Position numbers and translations under genes: made by a program. From Haloprofundus halobius (GTDB lineage: Archaea > Halobacteriota > Halobacteria > Halobacteriales > Haloferacaceae): a DNA stretch of 64,000 nt. Within the stretch, counting starts at the first letter, position 1. Each line of letters starts with the position of its first letter. Positions 8,525 through 17,315 of this stretch are shown here, in pieces. The notes under the pieces are model-generated. The model ran no database searches. It saw nothing but the letters and a program-made list of their open reading frames with translations, and was not told the origin of the DNA. The stretch spans positions 2,542,001 to 2,606,000 of the forward strand of contig NZ_CP083666.1 of the NCBI RefSeq assembly GCF_020097835.1, read 5' to 3'.

Positions 8525-8640
8525 GCAACCTGCTTCCGGTGCGAGTCGTATAACGCTTGCGAGAACGGTGCGGGCGTACCGACGGCTCTCGCTCGCCATC
8601 TCGACGACTCCGGTCCGAAAATTCGGGCGAGTTCCGCGCT

Positions 8641-8907
8641 CTAGGCGCCCGCTTCCTGCAGCGCCGCCTCGATGTCCTCGCGCTGGGTGACGCCGACGAA
8701 CCGGTCGACGACGCCGTCGTCGTTCTCGACGACGAGCGTCGGGAGCGAACGGACCTGATACTGGTTGGCGACGTCCTGCTCCTCGTCGACGTTCACCTTC
8801 TCGAAGTCGACGTCGCCGTAGTCGGCCTCCAGTTCTTCGAGAATCGGGTCCTGCGTCTTGCACGGGCCGCACCAATCGGCGTAGAAGTCCTTGAGTCGAA
8901 CAGTCAT
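8641..8907 (-). CDS. trxA: thioredoxin
   Basis: An 88-residue thioredoxin for cytoplasmic thiol-disulfide exchange. The active site is WCGPC at residues 12-16 and the cis-proline loop is SLPTL. At 88 residues it is about 15-20 shorter than bacterial thioredoxins, because the first beta-alpha unit is nearly absent; the Cys pair is only 12 residues from the start. Compact forms of this kind are known in archaea. The ATG at 8907 immediately precedes the conserved DFYADWC. Confidence 0.92.
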   Translation of the reverse strand: MTVRLKDFYADWCGPCKTQDPILEELEADYGDVDFEKVNVDEEQDVANQYQVRSLPTLVVENDDGVVDRFVGVTQREDIEAALQEAGA

Positions 8908-9060
8908 GGTTTCCCGACACGGGGTTACCTATCGGCGCGCATAAGAGTTTCTCACCTGTTCGGCGGCCGCACCCGAGCGCAGCGGAGCCTCGTATCCGGC
9001 CCGCGACCCGTCGGCGCGCGAGTCGAAACGTTTAGGCGGACGACTGACAGAGGTGGCCTT

Positions 9061-9222
9061 ATGAGCAAGGGAGACAACAGCGGCGGCCTGATGTCGAGTG
9101 CGGGGCTCGTCCGCTACTTCGACGCCGAGGACCGAAACGCCATCCGGATGAACCCCAAGACGGTGGTCGCGTTCGGCCTGCTGTTCGGCATCGGCGTCCT
9201 CGTATTGAACCTCGTGGCGTAG
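9061..9222 (+). CDS. secG: preprotein translocase subunit Sec61-beta (SecG)
   Basis: A 53-residue tail-anchored subunit of the Sec translocon. It has the archaeal Sec61-beta pattern: a polar N-terminus ([21 protein letters not shown]) followed by one C-terminal membrane helix ([17 protein letters not shown]). The ATG at 9061 is preceded by GAGGTG eight bases upstream. Length and start are standard. It stands alone between thioredoxin (opposite strand) and pdxT. Confidence 0.95.
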   Translation: MSKGDNSGGLMSSAGLVRYFDAEDRNAIRMNPKTVVAFGLLFGIGVLVLNLVA

Positions 9223-9282
9223 CCGCCGCGCAACCGCCGCAACAACGCGTTCTTTTTCCGCGACACCCCCTAATCGGAGCGT

Positions 9283-9879
9283 ATGCTCACCGCAGGCGTC
9301 GTCGCCGTTCAGGGCGACGTGTCCGAACACGCCCGCGCCGTCGAACGCGCCGCCCGCGCCCACGGCGAAGAGGCGGAACTCGTCGAAATCCGCCACTCGG
9401 GTCTCGTTTCCGACTGCGACGTGCTTCTCATGCCGGGCGGGGAGTCGACGACCATCTCCCGCCTCCTCGAACGCGAAGGCATCGACGAGGAGATTCGCGC
9501 CCACGTCGCCGCCGGGAAACCCGTTCTCGCCACCTGCGCGGGCCTCATCGTCGCCGCGCGCGACGCGAAGGACGAGCGCGTCCACAACCTCGACATCTTG
9601 GACGTGACCGTCGACCGCAACGCGTTCGGCCGCCAGAAGGACAGTTTCGAGGCTCCGCTCGACATCGACGGTCTCTCCGACCCCTTCCCTGCAGTATTCA
9701 TCCGCGCGCCGCTCATCGACGAGGTGGGCGACGGCGTGTCGGTGCTCGCGCGCTGGGACGACACGCCCGTCGCGGTCACGCAGGGCCCGGTCGTCGCGAC
9801 ATCGTTCCACCCGGAGCTAACCGAAGACGTGCGGCTTCATCGGCTGGCGTTCTTCGAGCAGGCCGCGGCGTCGCGGTGA
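9283..9879 (+). CDS. pdxT: pyridoxal 5'-phosphate synthase glutaminase subunit PdxT
   Basis: A 198-residue glutaminase that delivers ammonia to the PdxS synthase in the DXP-independent vitamin B6 route. The start LTAGVVAVQGDVSEH, the oxyanion segment LMPGGESTTISRLL, the nucleophile Cys85 in ATCAGLI and the His176/Glu178 pair in SFHPELTED are diagnostic. PdxS is not in the window. The next gene, hisE, is 67 bp downstream on the same strand and may be cotranscribed. Confidence 0.95.
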   Translation: MLTAGVVAVQGDVSEHARAVERAARAHGEEAELVEIRHSGLVSDCDVLLMPGGESTTISRLLEREGIDEEIRAHVAAGKPVLATCAGLIVAARDAKDERVHNLDILDVTVDRNAFGRQKDSFEAPLDIDGLSDPFPAVFIRAPLIDEVGDGVSVLARWDDTPVAVTQGPVVATSFHPELTEDVRLHRLAFFEQAAASR

Positions 9880-9946
9880 GACGAGCAAAGCGCGAGCATC
9901 GCCCCGAAACGCACGCTTTTCACCGTCGGCGCGCGTCCGACCGGAT

Positions 9947-10279
9947 ATGAGCGATACGAACTCGGGGTCGGACGCGGCGGAGACGACCGACGCCGACGAC
10001 ATCCTCGACGACCTCTTCGAACTCGTCGAACAGCGCAAAGAGGAACTGCCCGAAGGCTCCTACACGACGTCGCTTTTCACCCACGAGAAGGGCGAAAATG
10101 CGGTCCTCGAAAAGTTGGGCGAGGAGTCCACCGAGATCGTCCTCGCGGCCAAAGACGACGACACCGAGGAGTTGGCCCACGAGAGCGCCGACTTCGTCTA
10201 CCACCTTCTGGTCCTCCTCTCGATGAAAGGGATGACGCTCGACGACCTCCGGGAAGAACTCGCCGCGCGGTTCGGTTAA
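9947..10279 (+). CDS. hisE: phosphoribosyl-ATP diphosphatase
   Basis: A 110-residue all-alpha MazG-like enzyme for the second step of histidine biosynthesis. An acidic, probably flexible N-terminus of about 18 residues precedes LFELVEQRKEELPEGSYT. The metal-binding motifs EKLGEESTEIVLAAKD and HESADFVYHLLVLL are intact. It is a stand-alone HisE, not fused to HisI. The gene is convergent with the zinc-finger gene at 10303, with 23 bp between stops. Confidence 0.95.
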   Translation: MSDTNSGSDAAETTDADDILDDLFELVEQRKEELPEGSYTTSLFTHEKGENAVLEKLGEESTEIVLAAKDDDTEELAHESADFVYHLLVLLSMKGMTLDDLREELAARFG

Positions 10280-10302
10280 ACCGGTCGAGAGACAGAACCC
10301 GG

Positions 10303-10710
10303 TCAGTCGACGAACTGCGCCAACTGCGGGCGACGCCGGTCGACGTCGAAGTGCGGTTGCACCGACCCCGCAGCGGCGATTCGGTCGAGCGTCAGCATCG
10401 GGTCGCCGCCCGCGCGCTCGGTCTCGTCGTACAGCGCCTCGATAGGGCTGCGTTCGAGCGCCAGCGAGTCGAGTTTGCCGAGCAAGAGTGCGAACGCGAC
10501 GCCCGCGCGCCCGTCGGGGAACGAGTCGAGCACGTGCGAGAAGTCGGCGTCGTCGACGGGAGTGGCCGAGTCGGCGGCCGCGTCGCTCGGTTGCGTACGG
10601 AGACAGACGGTACAGAGTTCGGCGGCGTCGCTGCGGCCGGGCGCGTACTCGCGGAGGTCCTCGGGGACGGCGAACGAGACTGTGGGCGACTCGCAACTCG
10701 AACAGACCAT
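10303..10710 (-). CDS. conserved haloarchaeal zinc-finger protein (DUF6276-like)
   Basis: A 135-residue protein starting MVCSSCESP, with a second pair CTVCLRTQ near residue 33, so four cysteines could bind zinc. The rest has no recognised domain; the region VLDSFPDGRAGVAFALLLGKLDSLALER looks helical. It resembles a haloarchaeal family I recall as DUF6276 (unverified). The start codon immediately precedes the first CxxC pair. Function unknown. Confidence 0.7.
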   Translation of the reverse strand: MVCSSCESPTVSFAVPEDLREYAPGRSDAAELCTVCLRTQPSDAAADSATPVDDADFSHVLDSFPDGRAGVAFALLLGKLDSLALERSPIEALYDETERAGGDPMLTLDRIAAAGSVQPHFDVDRRRPQLAQFVD

Positions 10711-10865
10711 GCACGAACGAAGGGGGCGAACCCCCGAAAAGCCAGCGGCCCGTCGGTCGACGTGTCGCTGTCGTGTGATTTTCGGAGACCGCCGAACGGA
10801 CGCTTCGCTGGTGGAGACGGTGAGAAGAAAAAGAGAGAAAAAACGGATCGAGGTGGCTTCGACGC

Positions 10866-11561
10866 TCAGTCGGCCGTGACGGTGCCGGGTTCCTTCGCGG
10901 CGGCCTTGTCGGCCTCCTCTTTGGCCTCCTTCTCCTCTTCTTCCTTCTTGGCCTTGATCTTCTTCATGCGGAAGATCTCCTCGCGCTCCTGTTCTTCGAG
11001 TTTCTGCTCGATGTACTCCTGGCCGTCGTAGAGGTCCGGGAGCACTTTGAACTCCAGTGCGTTGACGCGGCGCTTCGTCGTCTCGATCTCGTGGAGCATC
11101 TTCTTCATCGCCGTCTCGACCTCCGCGGCGAGGATGATGGATTCGAGCAGTTCCTCGTAGGCGTCGGCGGCCTCGTCGATTCGCGCCGAGGAGCCGAGCA
11201 GGCCGTAGCCGCGCTGGTCGAGGCTCTTTCTCACCCGACTGGACTCGATCTGGGGGACGACGACGCCCATGATGTTCTTCGACTGCGTCGTGATCTCGGG
11301 GTGCTCTTTGAGCGCCGCGGCCGCGCCGCGGACGGCGACGTCTCCCTCCATCGCGCGCGCCATGTTGATCTTGTGCTGGGCGCGCTCGTAGTCGTCGGAC
11401 AGGCCCGACCGCACGTCCTGCGCCTGGTCGAGGATGTCCATGAACTCCATGATGAGGCCGTCGCGTTTCTGTTCGAGCGTGTCGTGACCCCGCTCGGAGA
11501 GCTCGATGCGGTCCTCGATCTCCATGAGGTTCTTCCGGGTCGGTTTGACGTCTTCGGCCAT
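10866..11561 (-). CDS. atpD: A-type ATP synthase subunit D
   Basis: A 231-residue central-stalk subunit, a long coiled coil that transmits rotation between the membrane ring and the catalytic A3B3 head. It opens [19 protein letters not shown], matching the family, and keeps the conserved C-terminal helix ([15 protein letters not shown]). A Lys/Glu-rich tail ([20 protein letters not shown]) follows, as in halophile homologues. It is the last gene of the operon, 126 bp after atpB; the spacer has T-rich runs but no clear hairpin. Confidence 0.96.
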   Translation of the reverse strand: MAEDVKPTRKNLMEIEDRIELSERGHDTLEQKRDGLIMEFMDILDQAQDVRSGLSDDYERAQHKINMARAMEGDVAVRGAAAALKEHPEITTQSKNIMGVVVPQIESSRVRKSLDQRGYGLLGSSARIDEAADAYEELLESIILAAEVETAMKKMLHEIETTKRRVNALEFKVLPDLYDGQEYIEQKLEEQEREEIFRMKKIKAKKEEEEKEAKEEADKAAAKEPGTVTAD

Positions 11562-11687
11562 CTGTTGTCGGAAGCTTGCGGATGGAGGCGGTTAACCTTT
11601 TTCTGTTTTTGCCGTCGCTGTCGGAGTCACGCAGGAGAGAGCGCCGTCGCTATCGGGGTGGATAAACGAAGAGAAGAGGTGCCGAGA

Positions 11688-13112
11688 TTAGTCCGCGGCG
11701 ACTTCTTCGGCTTCGGCCTCGCCGACGTCCTCGCGGTAGTACTTCTCGATGAGCTCCTCGTCGATGCGGTTCAGTTCCGTCTTCGGGAACATCGACAGCA
11801 GGTCCCAGCCGATGTCGAGCGTCTCCTCAATGGTTCGGTTGGTGTCGAAGCCCTGGTCGAGGAACTCCTCCTCGAAGCGGTCCGCGAAGTCGAGATACTG
11901 GTTGTCGCGCTCGGAGAGCGCCTCGCGGCCGACGATGTTCACCAGGTCGCGGAGGTCCTCTCCCTCGGCGTAGGCGGCGAACATCTGGTCGGAGACGTCA
12001 CCGTGATCCTCGCGGGTGAGCCCCTCGCCGATACCGTCGTCCATCAGCCGTGAGAGGCTGGGCAACGGGTTGATCGGCGGTTCGATACCTTGGGAGTTGA
12101 GGTTCCGGTCGATGTAGATCTGGCCCTCGGTGATGTAGCCGGTCAGGTCCGGAATCGGGTGGGTGTCGTCGTCACCCGGCATCGTGAGGATGGGAATCTG
12201 CGTGACGGAACCATCGCGGCCCTCGATACGACCCGCGCGCTCGTACAGCTGCGCCAGGTCGGTGTACATGTAGCCGGGGTAGCCGCGTCGGCCCGGCACC
12301 TCTTCGCGCGCCGCGCCGATTTCGCGCAGCGCCTCGCAGTAGTTTGTCATGTCCGTGAGGATGACCAGCACGTGGTAGTCCTTCTCGAAGGCGAGGTACT
12401 CGGCGGTCGTCAGCGCCATCCGCGGCGTGACCGTCCGCTCGACTGCGGGGTCGTCCGCGAGGTTCATGAAGACCACCGAGCGCTCCAGCGCGCCGGTGCG
12501 CTCGAAGTCCTCCATGAACTCGTTGGCCTCCTCGGCGGTGATACCCATCGCGCCGAAGATAACGGCGAACTCGCTGGCCTCTTCGCCCTCTTCGGCGGCC
12601 TCCTCGGGCACCGTCGCCTGACGGGCGATCTGGAGCGCGAGGTCGTTGTGCGGCAGGCCGGACGCCGAGAAGATGGGCAGCTTCTGCCCGCGGACGAGCG
12701 TGTTCATCCCGTCGATGGCGGAGACGCCCGACTGGATGAACTCCTCGGGGTACTCCCGCGAGAACGGGTTGATGGCCTCGCCGACGATGTCGTGTCGGTC
12801 GTCGGGGACGATCTCCGGACCGCCGTCGATGGGCTGGCCGGAGCCGTCGAGCACCCGCCCGAGGAGGTCCTCGGTGACGGGCATCTTCAGCGTCTCGCCG
12901 AGGAATCGGACGGACGCGTTCCTGTCGATACCGGTGGTGCCCTCGAACACCTGGATGGCGACGATGCCCTCCGAGGATTCGAGAATCTGGCCGCGCTTCG
13001 TCTCGCCGTTCGGCGTCTCGATCTCGACGATCTCGTCGTAGCCGACGGGTTCGTCGACCTCTGCGTACACCAGCGGGCCACTAATCTCGGTGATGGTTTG
13101 GTACTCTTTCAT
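11688..13112 (-). CDS. atpB: A-type ATP synthase subunit B
   Basis: A 474-residue non-catalytic nucleotide-binding subunit alternating with A in the head. It begins [20 protein letters not shown], with a beta-barrel at about residues 1-75, a nucleotide-binding-like core ([21 protein letters not shown] replacing a classical Walker A, as expected for B) and the [17 protein letters not shown] segment. It overlaps the stop of atpA by a single base (TAATG type). Length is standard. Confidence 0.97.
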   Translation of the reverse strand: MKEYQTITEISGPLVYAEVDEPVGYDEIVEIETPNGETKRGQILESSEGIVAIQVFEGTTGIDRNASVRFLGETLKMPVTEDLLGRVLDGSGQPIDGGPEIVPDDRHDIVGEAINPFSREYPEEFIQSGVSAIDGMNTLVRGQKLPIFSASGLPHNDLALQIARQATVPEEAAEEGEEASEFAVIFGAMGITAEEANEFMEDFERTGALERSVVFMNLADDPAVERTVTPRMALTTAEYLAFEKDYHVLVILTDMTNYCEALREIGAAREEVPGRRGYPGYMYTDLAQLYERAGRIEGRDGSVTQIPILTMPGDDDTHPIPDLTGYITEGQIYIDRNLNSQGIEPPINPLPSLSRLMDDGIGEGLTREDHGDVSDQMFAAYAEGEDLRDLVNIVGREALSERDNQYLDFADRFEEEFLDQGFDTNRTIEETLDIGWDLLSMFPKTELNRIDEELIEKYYREDVGEAEAEEVAAD

Positions 13113-14872
13113 TAGTAGAGCTCCCGGAGTTCCGCCGTAAGGTCCTCTTTGAGTTCGGCGATGTACTCCTCGTAGTTCTCCTGGACGCCGACGCGGTTGA
13201 TGCGCGGCGCGGCCTCGGTATCCGTGATCTCCTCGACGGGAACGCCGGCCTCCAGGGCCTTGAACGCCTCGTCGTGGTAGTGGTGTATAGCCGTCAGGAG
13301 CAGGTACGTCTTCTTCGGCGGACAGTAGGTGTCCGTCGGGTGGAACGCGTTCTGCTGGAGGTACGCCTCACGCAGGTAGCGTGCGACGTCGAGCGTCAAC
13401 TGCTGGTCCTCCGGCAGCGCGTCCTTACCGACCAGTTGGACGATCTCCTGCAGTTCGCTCTCTTCGTCGAGCACGTCGACGCCCCACTGGCGCTCCTCGG
13501 GCCAGTCGTCGGCGACGTTCTCGACGAACCACGGGTCGAGCTGGTTCTTGTACAGCGAGTACGACTCGCTCCAGTTGATCGCCGGGAAGTGCCGTCGTTC
13601 GGCGAGGTCTGCGTCGAGCGCCCAGAACGTCTTGACGATACGCAGCGTGTTCTGGGTGACCGGCTCGGAGAAGTCGCCGCCCGGCGGCGACACCGCGCCG
13701 ATAGCCGAGACGGAGCCCTCGGTCCCGTTGATGTTCTCGAAGTAGCCGGCGCGCTCGTAGAACTCGCTGAGGCGCGCGGCGAGGTAGGCGGGGTAGCCCT
13801 CCTCGCCGGGCATCTCCTCCAGTCGCGAGGAGATCTCGCGCATGGCCTCGGCCCACCGCGAGGTGGAGTCAGCCATCAGCGCGACGTCGTAGCCCATGTC
13901 GCGGTAGTACTCCGCGATGGTGATTCCCGTGTAGATGCACGACTCGCGCGCGGCGACGGGCATGTTCGAGGTGTTCGCGATGAGCGACGTCCGGGCCATC
14001 AGCGGGTTGCCGGTCGTCGGGTCCTCCAGTTCGGGGAAGTCCTCGATGACCTCGGTCATCTCGTTGCCGCGCTCGCCGCAGCCGACGTAGACGATGATGT
14101 CGGCGTCGGCGTACTTCGCGAGTTGGTGCTGGGTGACCGTCTTCCCGGAGCCGAACGGACCGGGAATGGCGGCCGTCCCGCCTTTCGCGATGGGGAAGAG
14201 GCCGTCGAGGATGCGCTGCCCGGAGATGAGCGGCGTCCGCGGCGTTTTCTTCTCCGACGACGGGCGCGCCTCGCGCACCGGCCACTCCTGGTGCATCGTG
14301 ATCTCTTCGCCGTTGTCGAGTTCGACGACCGTCTCCTCGACGGTGAACGAACCGGATTCGACGGCGGCGACTTCGCCACCCTCGAAGTTCGGCGGGACGA
14401 GCACCTTGTGGTCGATAGTGACCGTCTCCTCGACGGTCCCGACGACGTCGCCGGGGGCGACCTCGTCGCCCTCGGAGACTTCGGGTACGAACTCCCACTG
14501 TTTGTCCATCTCGATACCGGGCGCGTCGACACCGCGGTCGAGGAAGGCGCTGTTCATCTTCTCTTCGAGCACGTCGAGCGGTCGCTGGACACCGTCGTAG
14601 ATGGTGTTCAACAGGCCGGGACCGAGGTCGACGGTCAGCGGCTCGCCCGTGTTCTCGACGGGTTCGCCGGGACTGACGCCCGAGGTCTCCTCGTACACTT
14701 GGATGGTCGTGGTGTCGCCTTCGATCTCGATGACTTCGCCCATCAGCCCTTCCTGACCGACGTACACGACGTCGTTCATCCGGGCGTCGAGGTCGACGGC
14801 GACTACGACCGGACCGCTCACGCTCTGAATTCGGCCGTCCTCTCGGACGGTCTCTTGTGTTGCTTGGCTCAT
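13112..14872 (-). CDS. atpA: A-type ATP synthase subunit A (catalytic)
   Basis: A 586-residue catalytic subunit. Walker A is GPFGSGKT at about residue 235, followed by the A-specific region [13 protein letters not shown] and the Walker B neighbourhood [23 protein letters not shown]. The non-homologous insertion typical of A/V subunits lies between residues about 110 and 190. No intein interrupts it, although archaeal and fungal A subunits sometimes carry one. It overlaps atpF by 4 bp and atpB by 1 bp. Confidence 0.97.
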   Translation of the reverse strand: MSQATQETVREDGRIQSVSGPVVVAVDLDARMNDVVYVGQEGLMGEVIEIEGDTTTIQVYEETSGVSPGEPVENTGEPLTVDLGPGLLNTIYDGVQRPLDVLEEKMNSAFLDRGVDAPGIEMDKQWEFVPEVSEGDEVAPGDVVGTVEETVTIDHKVLVPPNFEGGEVAAVESGSFTVEETVVELDNGEEITMHQEWPVREARPSSEKKTPRTPLISGQRILDGLFPIAKGGTAAIPGPFGSGKTVTQHQLAKYADADIIVYVGCGERGNEMTEVIEDFPELEDPTTGNPLMARTSLIANTSNMPVAARESCIYTGITIAEYYRDMGYDVALMADSTSRWAEAMREISSRLEEMPGEEGYPAYLAARLSEFYERAGYFENINGTEGSVSAIGAVSPPGGDFSEPVTQNTLRIVKTFWALDADLAERRHFPAINWSESYSLYKNQLDPWFVENVADDWPEERQWGVDVLDEESELQEIVQLVGKDALPEDQQLTLDVARYLREAYLQQNAFHPTDTYCPPKKTYLLLTAIHHYHDEAFKALEAGVPVEEITDTEAAPRINRVGVQENYEEYIAELKEDLTAELRELY

Positions 14873-15201
14873 TGGTTCTCGTCCTCCATTAGGTCGATGC
14901 CGATCGCTCGTTTGATCTGCTCGCGCAGGCCGCCGCCGCCGGCGCCGCCCGCACCGAGCGTGACGAGCGTCGGTTCGATGCTCTGCTCGACGGACTGCCG
15001 CACGTTGCGCGACAGGTGGTCGAGGTCCTCGTCGTGCATCACGACGATGCCGACGTCGTCGTCGGCGAGCGTCTCCTCGACGGCGGCGTCGAGGCGCTCG
15101 CCCTTCTCCTCCTCGGGGACGTTCTGGAACTTCCGAACGCCCGCGAGGCGGAAGCCGGTGGTGAAGTCGGGGCTGCCGATGACGGCGATTTCCTGACTCA
15201 T
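14869..15201 (-). CDS. atpF: A-type ATP synthase subunit F
   Basis: A 110-residue central-stalk regulatory subunit. The family start [20 protein letters not shown] is intact, followed by [15 protein letters not shown] Gly-rich loop ([10 protein letters not shown]) lies before the C-terminal helix. The ATG at 15201 is taken because it begins the family signature; the much longer open frame upstream is antisense-type noise over atpC. It overlaps atpA and atpC by 4 bp each. Confidence 0.95.
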   Translation of the reverse strand: MSQEIAVIGSPDFTTGFRLAGVRKFQNVPEEEKGERLDAAVEETLADDDVGIVVMHDEDLDHLSRNVRQSVEQSIEPTLVTLGAGGAGGGGLREQIKRAIGIDLMEDENQ

Positions 15202-16244
15202 AGTATCACCAGTTCCGCTTCGATTTCGTCTTCCGTGAGACCGGCCTCGCGTCCGCGGGCGATGGCCCGGATGTTCTCGACTTCCCGCTCCTTGGCGAGG
15301 ATGTACGAGATGACCGGAGACACCGACAGCGGGAACACGTGACCGAGACTCCCCGAGTACTCCAACAGCGCCGCTTCGAGCGCGCGCTCGAAGCCGATGA
15401 GGCTGTCCGCCTGTTCGAGTTCGTCGAGCGCCGACGAGAGTCGGTCGCCGTAGACGCTGTCTCGAATCCGCGTCACCAACTCGTCGGGGCTCTGTGCCAA
15501 CTGCGACAGTTCGGCGGCACTGAACAGCCGTCCGCCGGGGATGTAGTACTCCGATGGGTCGATGTCCGCCCCGCTTCGAGCGAGTCGGAGCGCGTTCCGC
15601 GCGTTGCGGAAGTCGATCTCGGCGTACAGGAACTCGCGGTACTGCTCGGTCGCCTCGTCGACGACGAGTCCGTCGAGCAGGTTCTCGTAGAACGCGCGGT
15701 CGACCGCGTTCTCCAGCGGGACCAGTACGCCCGACTCTTCGTAGTCGTCGTACGCCTCCCGGAGCGGTCGTCCGTAGATCGTTCCGTCGAGGGAGTCGAT
15801 CACTTCTTCGATGGTCGTCGCTTCGAGCAGTCGCTCCGTCCGACGGTCGTCGAACTCGCCGGCGCGGATGAGGTCGGTCTCGACCACCTCGCGCGGCGTG
15901 TCGGCGTAGATGCCGCGGATGGCGGTCTTCACGTTCCACGCGTCGAACTTCCGGAGGTAGCGTGCGATGAGGTCGTACAGCCGCCCGTTGGCCCAGTCGA
16001 GGATGTCGTTGAACTGCTTGGCGAGGTTGCGGTTCAGCGCGAACTCGATCAGGTCGACGCCCGAGAACCGGGCGCCGAGGGCATTGATCTCTTCTTCGTA
16101 CGTCGACTCCTCCATGAAGCGAGCGATCTCGGCGGGGCCCATCCGGACGAATTTTCGGTAGTCCTCGTCGTCGAACAGTGCGCCGCGTCGCGAACGGACG
16201 CGGGCGTTGACGTACTCCGGATTCGAGCTGCCGGTTGCGCTCAT
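15198..16244 (-). CDS. atpC: A-type ATP synthase subunit C
   Basis: A 348-residue funnel-shaped subunit linking the central stalk to the membrane rotor ring. Conserved parts include [25 protein letters not shown] near the N-terminus and [23 protein letters not shown] at the C-terminus. Length is typical. It overlaps atpE and atpF by 4 bp on either side, so translation through this part of the operon is probably coupled. Confidence 0.95.
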   Translation of the reverse strand: MSATGSSNPEYVNARVRSRRGALFDDEDYRKFVRMGPAEIARFMEESTYEEEINALGARFSGVDLIEFALNRNLAKQFNDILDWANGRLYDLIARYLRKFDAWNVKTAIRGIYADTPREVVETDLIRAGEFDDRRTERLLEATTIEEVIDSLDGTIYGRPLREAYDDYEESGVLVPLENAVDRAFYENLLDGLVVDEATEQYREFLYAEIDFRNARNALRLARSGADIDPSEYYIPGGRLFSAAELSQLAQSPDELVTRIRDSVYGDRLSSALDELEQADSLIGFERALEAALLEYSGSLGHVFPLSVSPVISYILAKEREVENIRAIARGREAGLTEDEIEAELVIL

Positions 16245-16822
16245 TGGTCGAACAGTCGGGCGCTCACGTCCTTCAAGTTGTCCTCCCAGACGGAGTCGAG
16301 GACGGAGTCGAACGTGTTGTTCACCCGAACGCGGGAGTTTTTACCTTCGACGTAGACGCCACCGAGACAGTCGCGGTCGCCCGCGAACTCGTAGCCGTCG
16401 TAGTCGGCGAGGATCTTCGTGATGAGCGCCTCGTCGTCGGCACGTCCGTACACGTACACTTCGTTTTCGTCTTCGAACTCCGTCGAGGCCGCGTCGAGCA
16501 ACTCGTGGGTGAGTTCCTCGCGGCCGTCACCGGAAAGGTCGGCGAGTTCCGCCTCGACCCGCTCGTACACGTCTTCGAGCACATCGCGGCGGGCTTCGAG
16601 GCGCTGCTGTTTCGCCTGCAGTTTCGCGCTCGACAGCGCCTGTTCGCGCTCCTGCGCGATCTTTCGCTCGACGGCGCGTTCGCGCTCTTCGAGCAGTTCC
16701 TCTGCGTCGGCCTCGGCTTCGGCGACGATTTCGTCGGCGCGTGCTTGGCCCTCCTCGCGGAGGTCCTCCGCACGTGCGCGGGCCTCGTCCCGAATGTCCT
16801 CAGCGACAGTATCCAAACTCAT
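16241..16822 (-). CDS. atpE: A-type ATP synthase subunit E
   Basis: A 193-residue peripheral-stalk subunit. Its N-terminal half is a continuous charged helix (DEARARAEDLREEGQARADEI, ELLEERERAVERKIAQERE) that pairs with subunit H in relatives; the C-terminal globular domain contains VYGRADDEALITKILADYDG and CLGGVYVEGKN. It follows atpK by 22 bp and overlaps atpC by 4 bp. Confidence 0.95.
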   Translation of the reverse strand: MSLDTVAEDIRDEARARAEDLREEGQARADEIVAEAEADAEELLEERERAVERKIAQEREQALSSAKLQAKQQRLEARRDVLEDVYERVEAELADLSGDGREELTHELLDAASTEFEDENEVYVYGRADDEALITKILADYDGYEFAGDRDCLGGVYVEGKNSRVRVNNTFDSVLDSVWEDNLKDVSARLFDQ

Positions 16823-16844
16823 GGTGGAAAGAGAGAGGGGTGGT

Positions 16845-17108
16845 TTAGACCAGGAAGATGACGACGAGCGCGAGAATGACGAGCGTCTCCGGGAGGACTG
16901 TCAGAATCAGGCCCTGCACGAAGAGGCTCTCGTCCTCGGCGATAGCGCCGACCGCCGCGGCACCGATACCGCGTTCGGCGTAGCCCGCGCCGAACGCGGC
17001 GAGACCGACGGCGAGCGCCGCTGCCGCGGACGGCTCGATGGCGGGGCCGCTGGTGGTTCCGTCTGCTTGCAATGCAACGTTTGCGAGTTCGGGTAGGGTT
17101 TCGAACAT
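16845..17108 (-). CDS. atpK: A-type ATP synthase rotor ring subunit K (proteolipid)
   Basis: An 87-residue two-helix hairpin forming the ion-translocating ring. Helix 1 spans about 27-46, a short polar loop (EDES) follows, and helix 2 spans about 63-86 with the ion-binding carboxylate Glu74 in VLPETLVIL. A polar 25-residue N-terminus precedes helix 1. The ATG at 17108 gives the family start MFETLPEL; the frame is open further but dissimilar. It is separated from atpI by 207 bp, the largest early gap in the operon, consistent with extra expression of the ring subunit. Confidence 0.95.
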   Translation of the reverse strand: MFETLPELANVALQADGTTSGPAIEPSAAAALAVGLAAFGAGYAERGIGAAAVGAIAEDESLFVQGLILTVLPETLVILALVVIFLV

Positions 17109-17184
17109 AGTGGATGAGTCGTCAGTACCGTGTGGCACTGCTTTTGGTCGTCTCCGAACAGTTCGTATTTGACCGCACAGCAGT

Positions 17185-17191
17185 CATAAAG
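17185..17191 (-). promoter_or_regulatory. possible internal TATA element before atpK
   Basis: In the 207-bp gap between atpI and atpK the minus strand carries CTTTATG, an AT-rich box in a GC-rich spacer. A start 25 bp downstream would give a leader of about 55 nt to atpK. Ring subunits are needed in many copies, so an internal promoter would make sense, but this is only a visual match. Confidence 0.3.
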
Positions 17192-17315
17192 CTTCCCAAA
17201 GAAGTCCGTCAGCGGTGGCGAAACGGGCCGTTATCGGCGCTTCTGAATGCCATTGTGTACCAAGCTCACGGCCCGGCGAGAGACGAAAAGAAACGAGAAC
17301 GGGGCGTCTCCCGCG

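Noticed and set aside
13274-15196. 640-codon plus-strand open frame across the ATP synthase A and F genes
   Set aside because: It runs antisense to highly conserved ATP synthase subunits and has a low-complexity Val/Arg/Asp composition without homology.
17109-17315. Small gene between atpI and atpK
   Set aside because: Frames are short and without similarity; the gap is better explained as leader and promoter of atpK.
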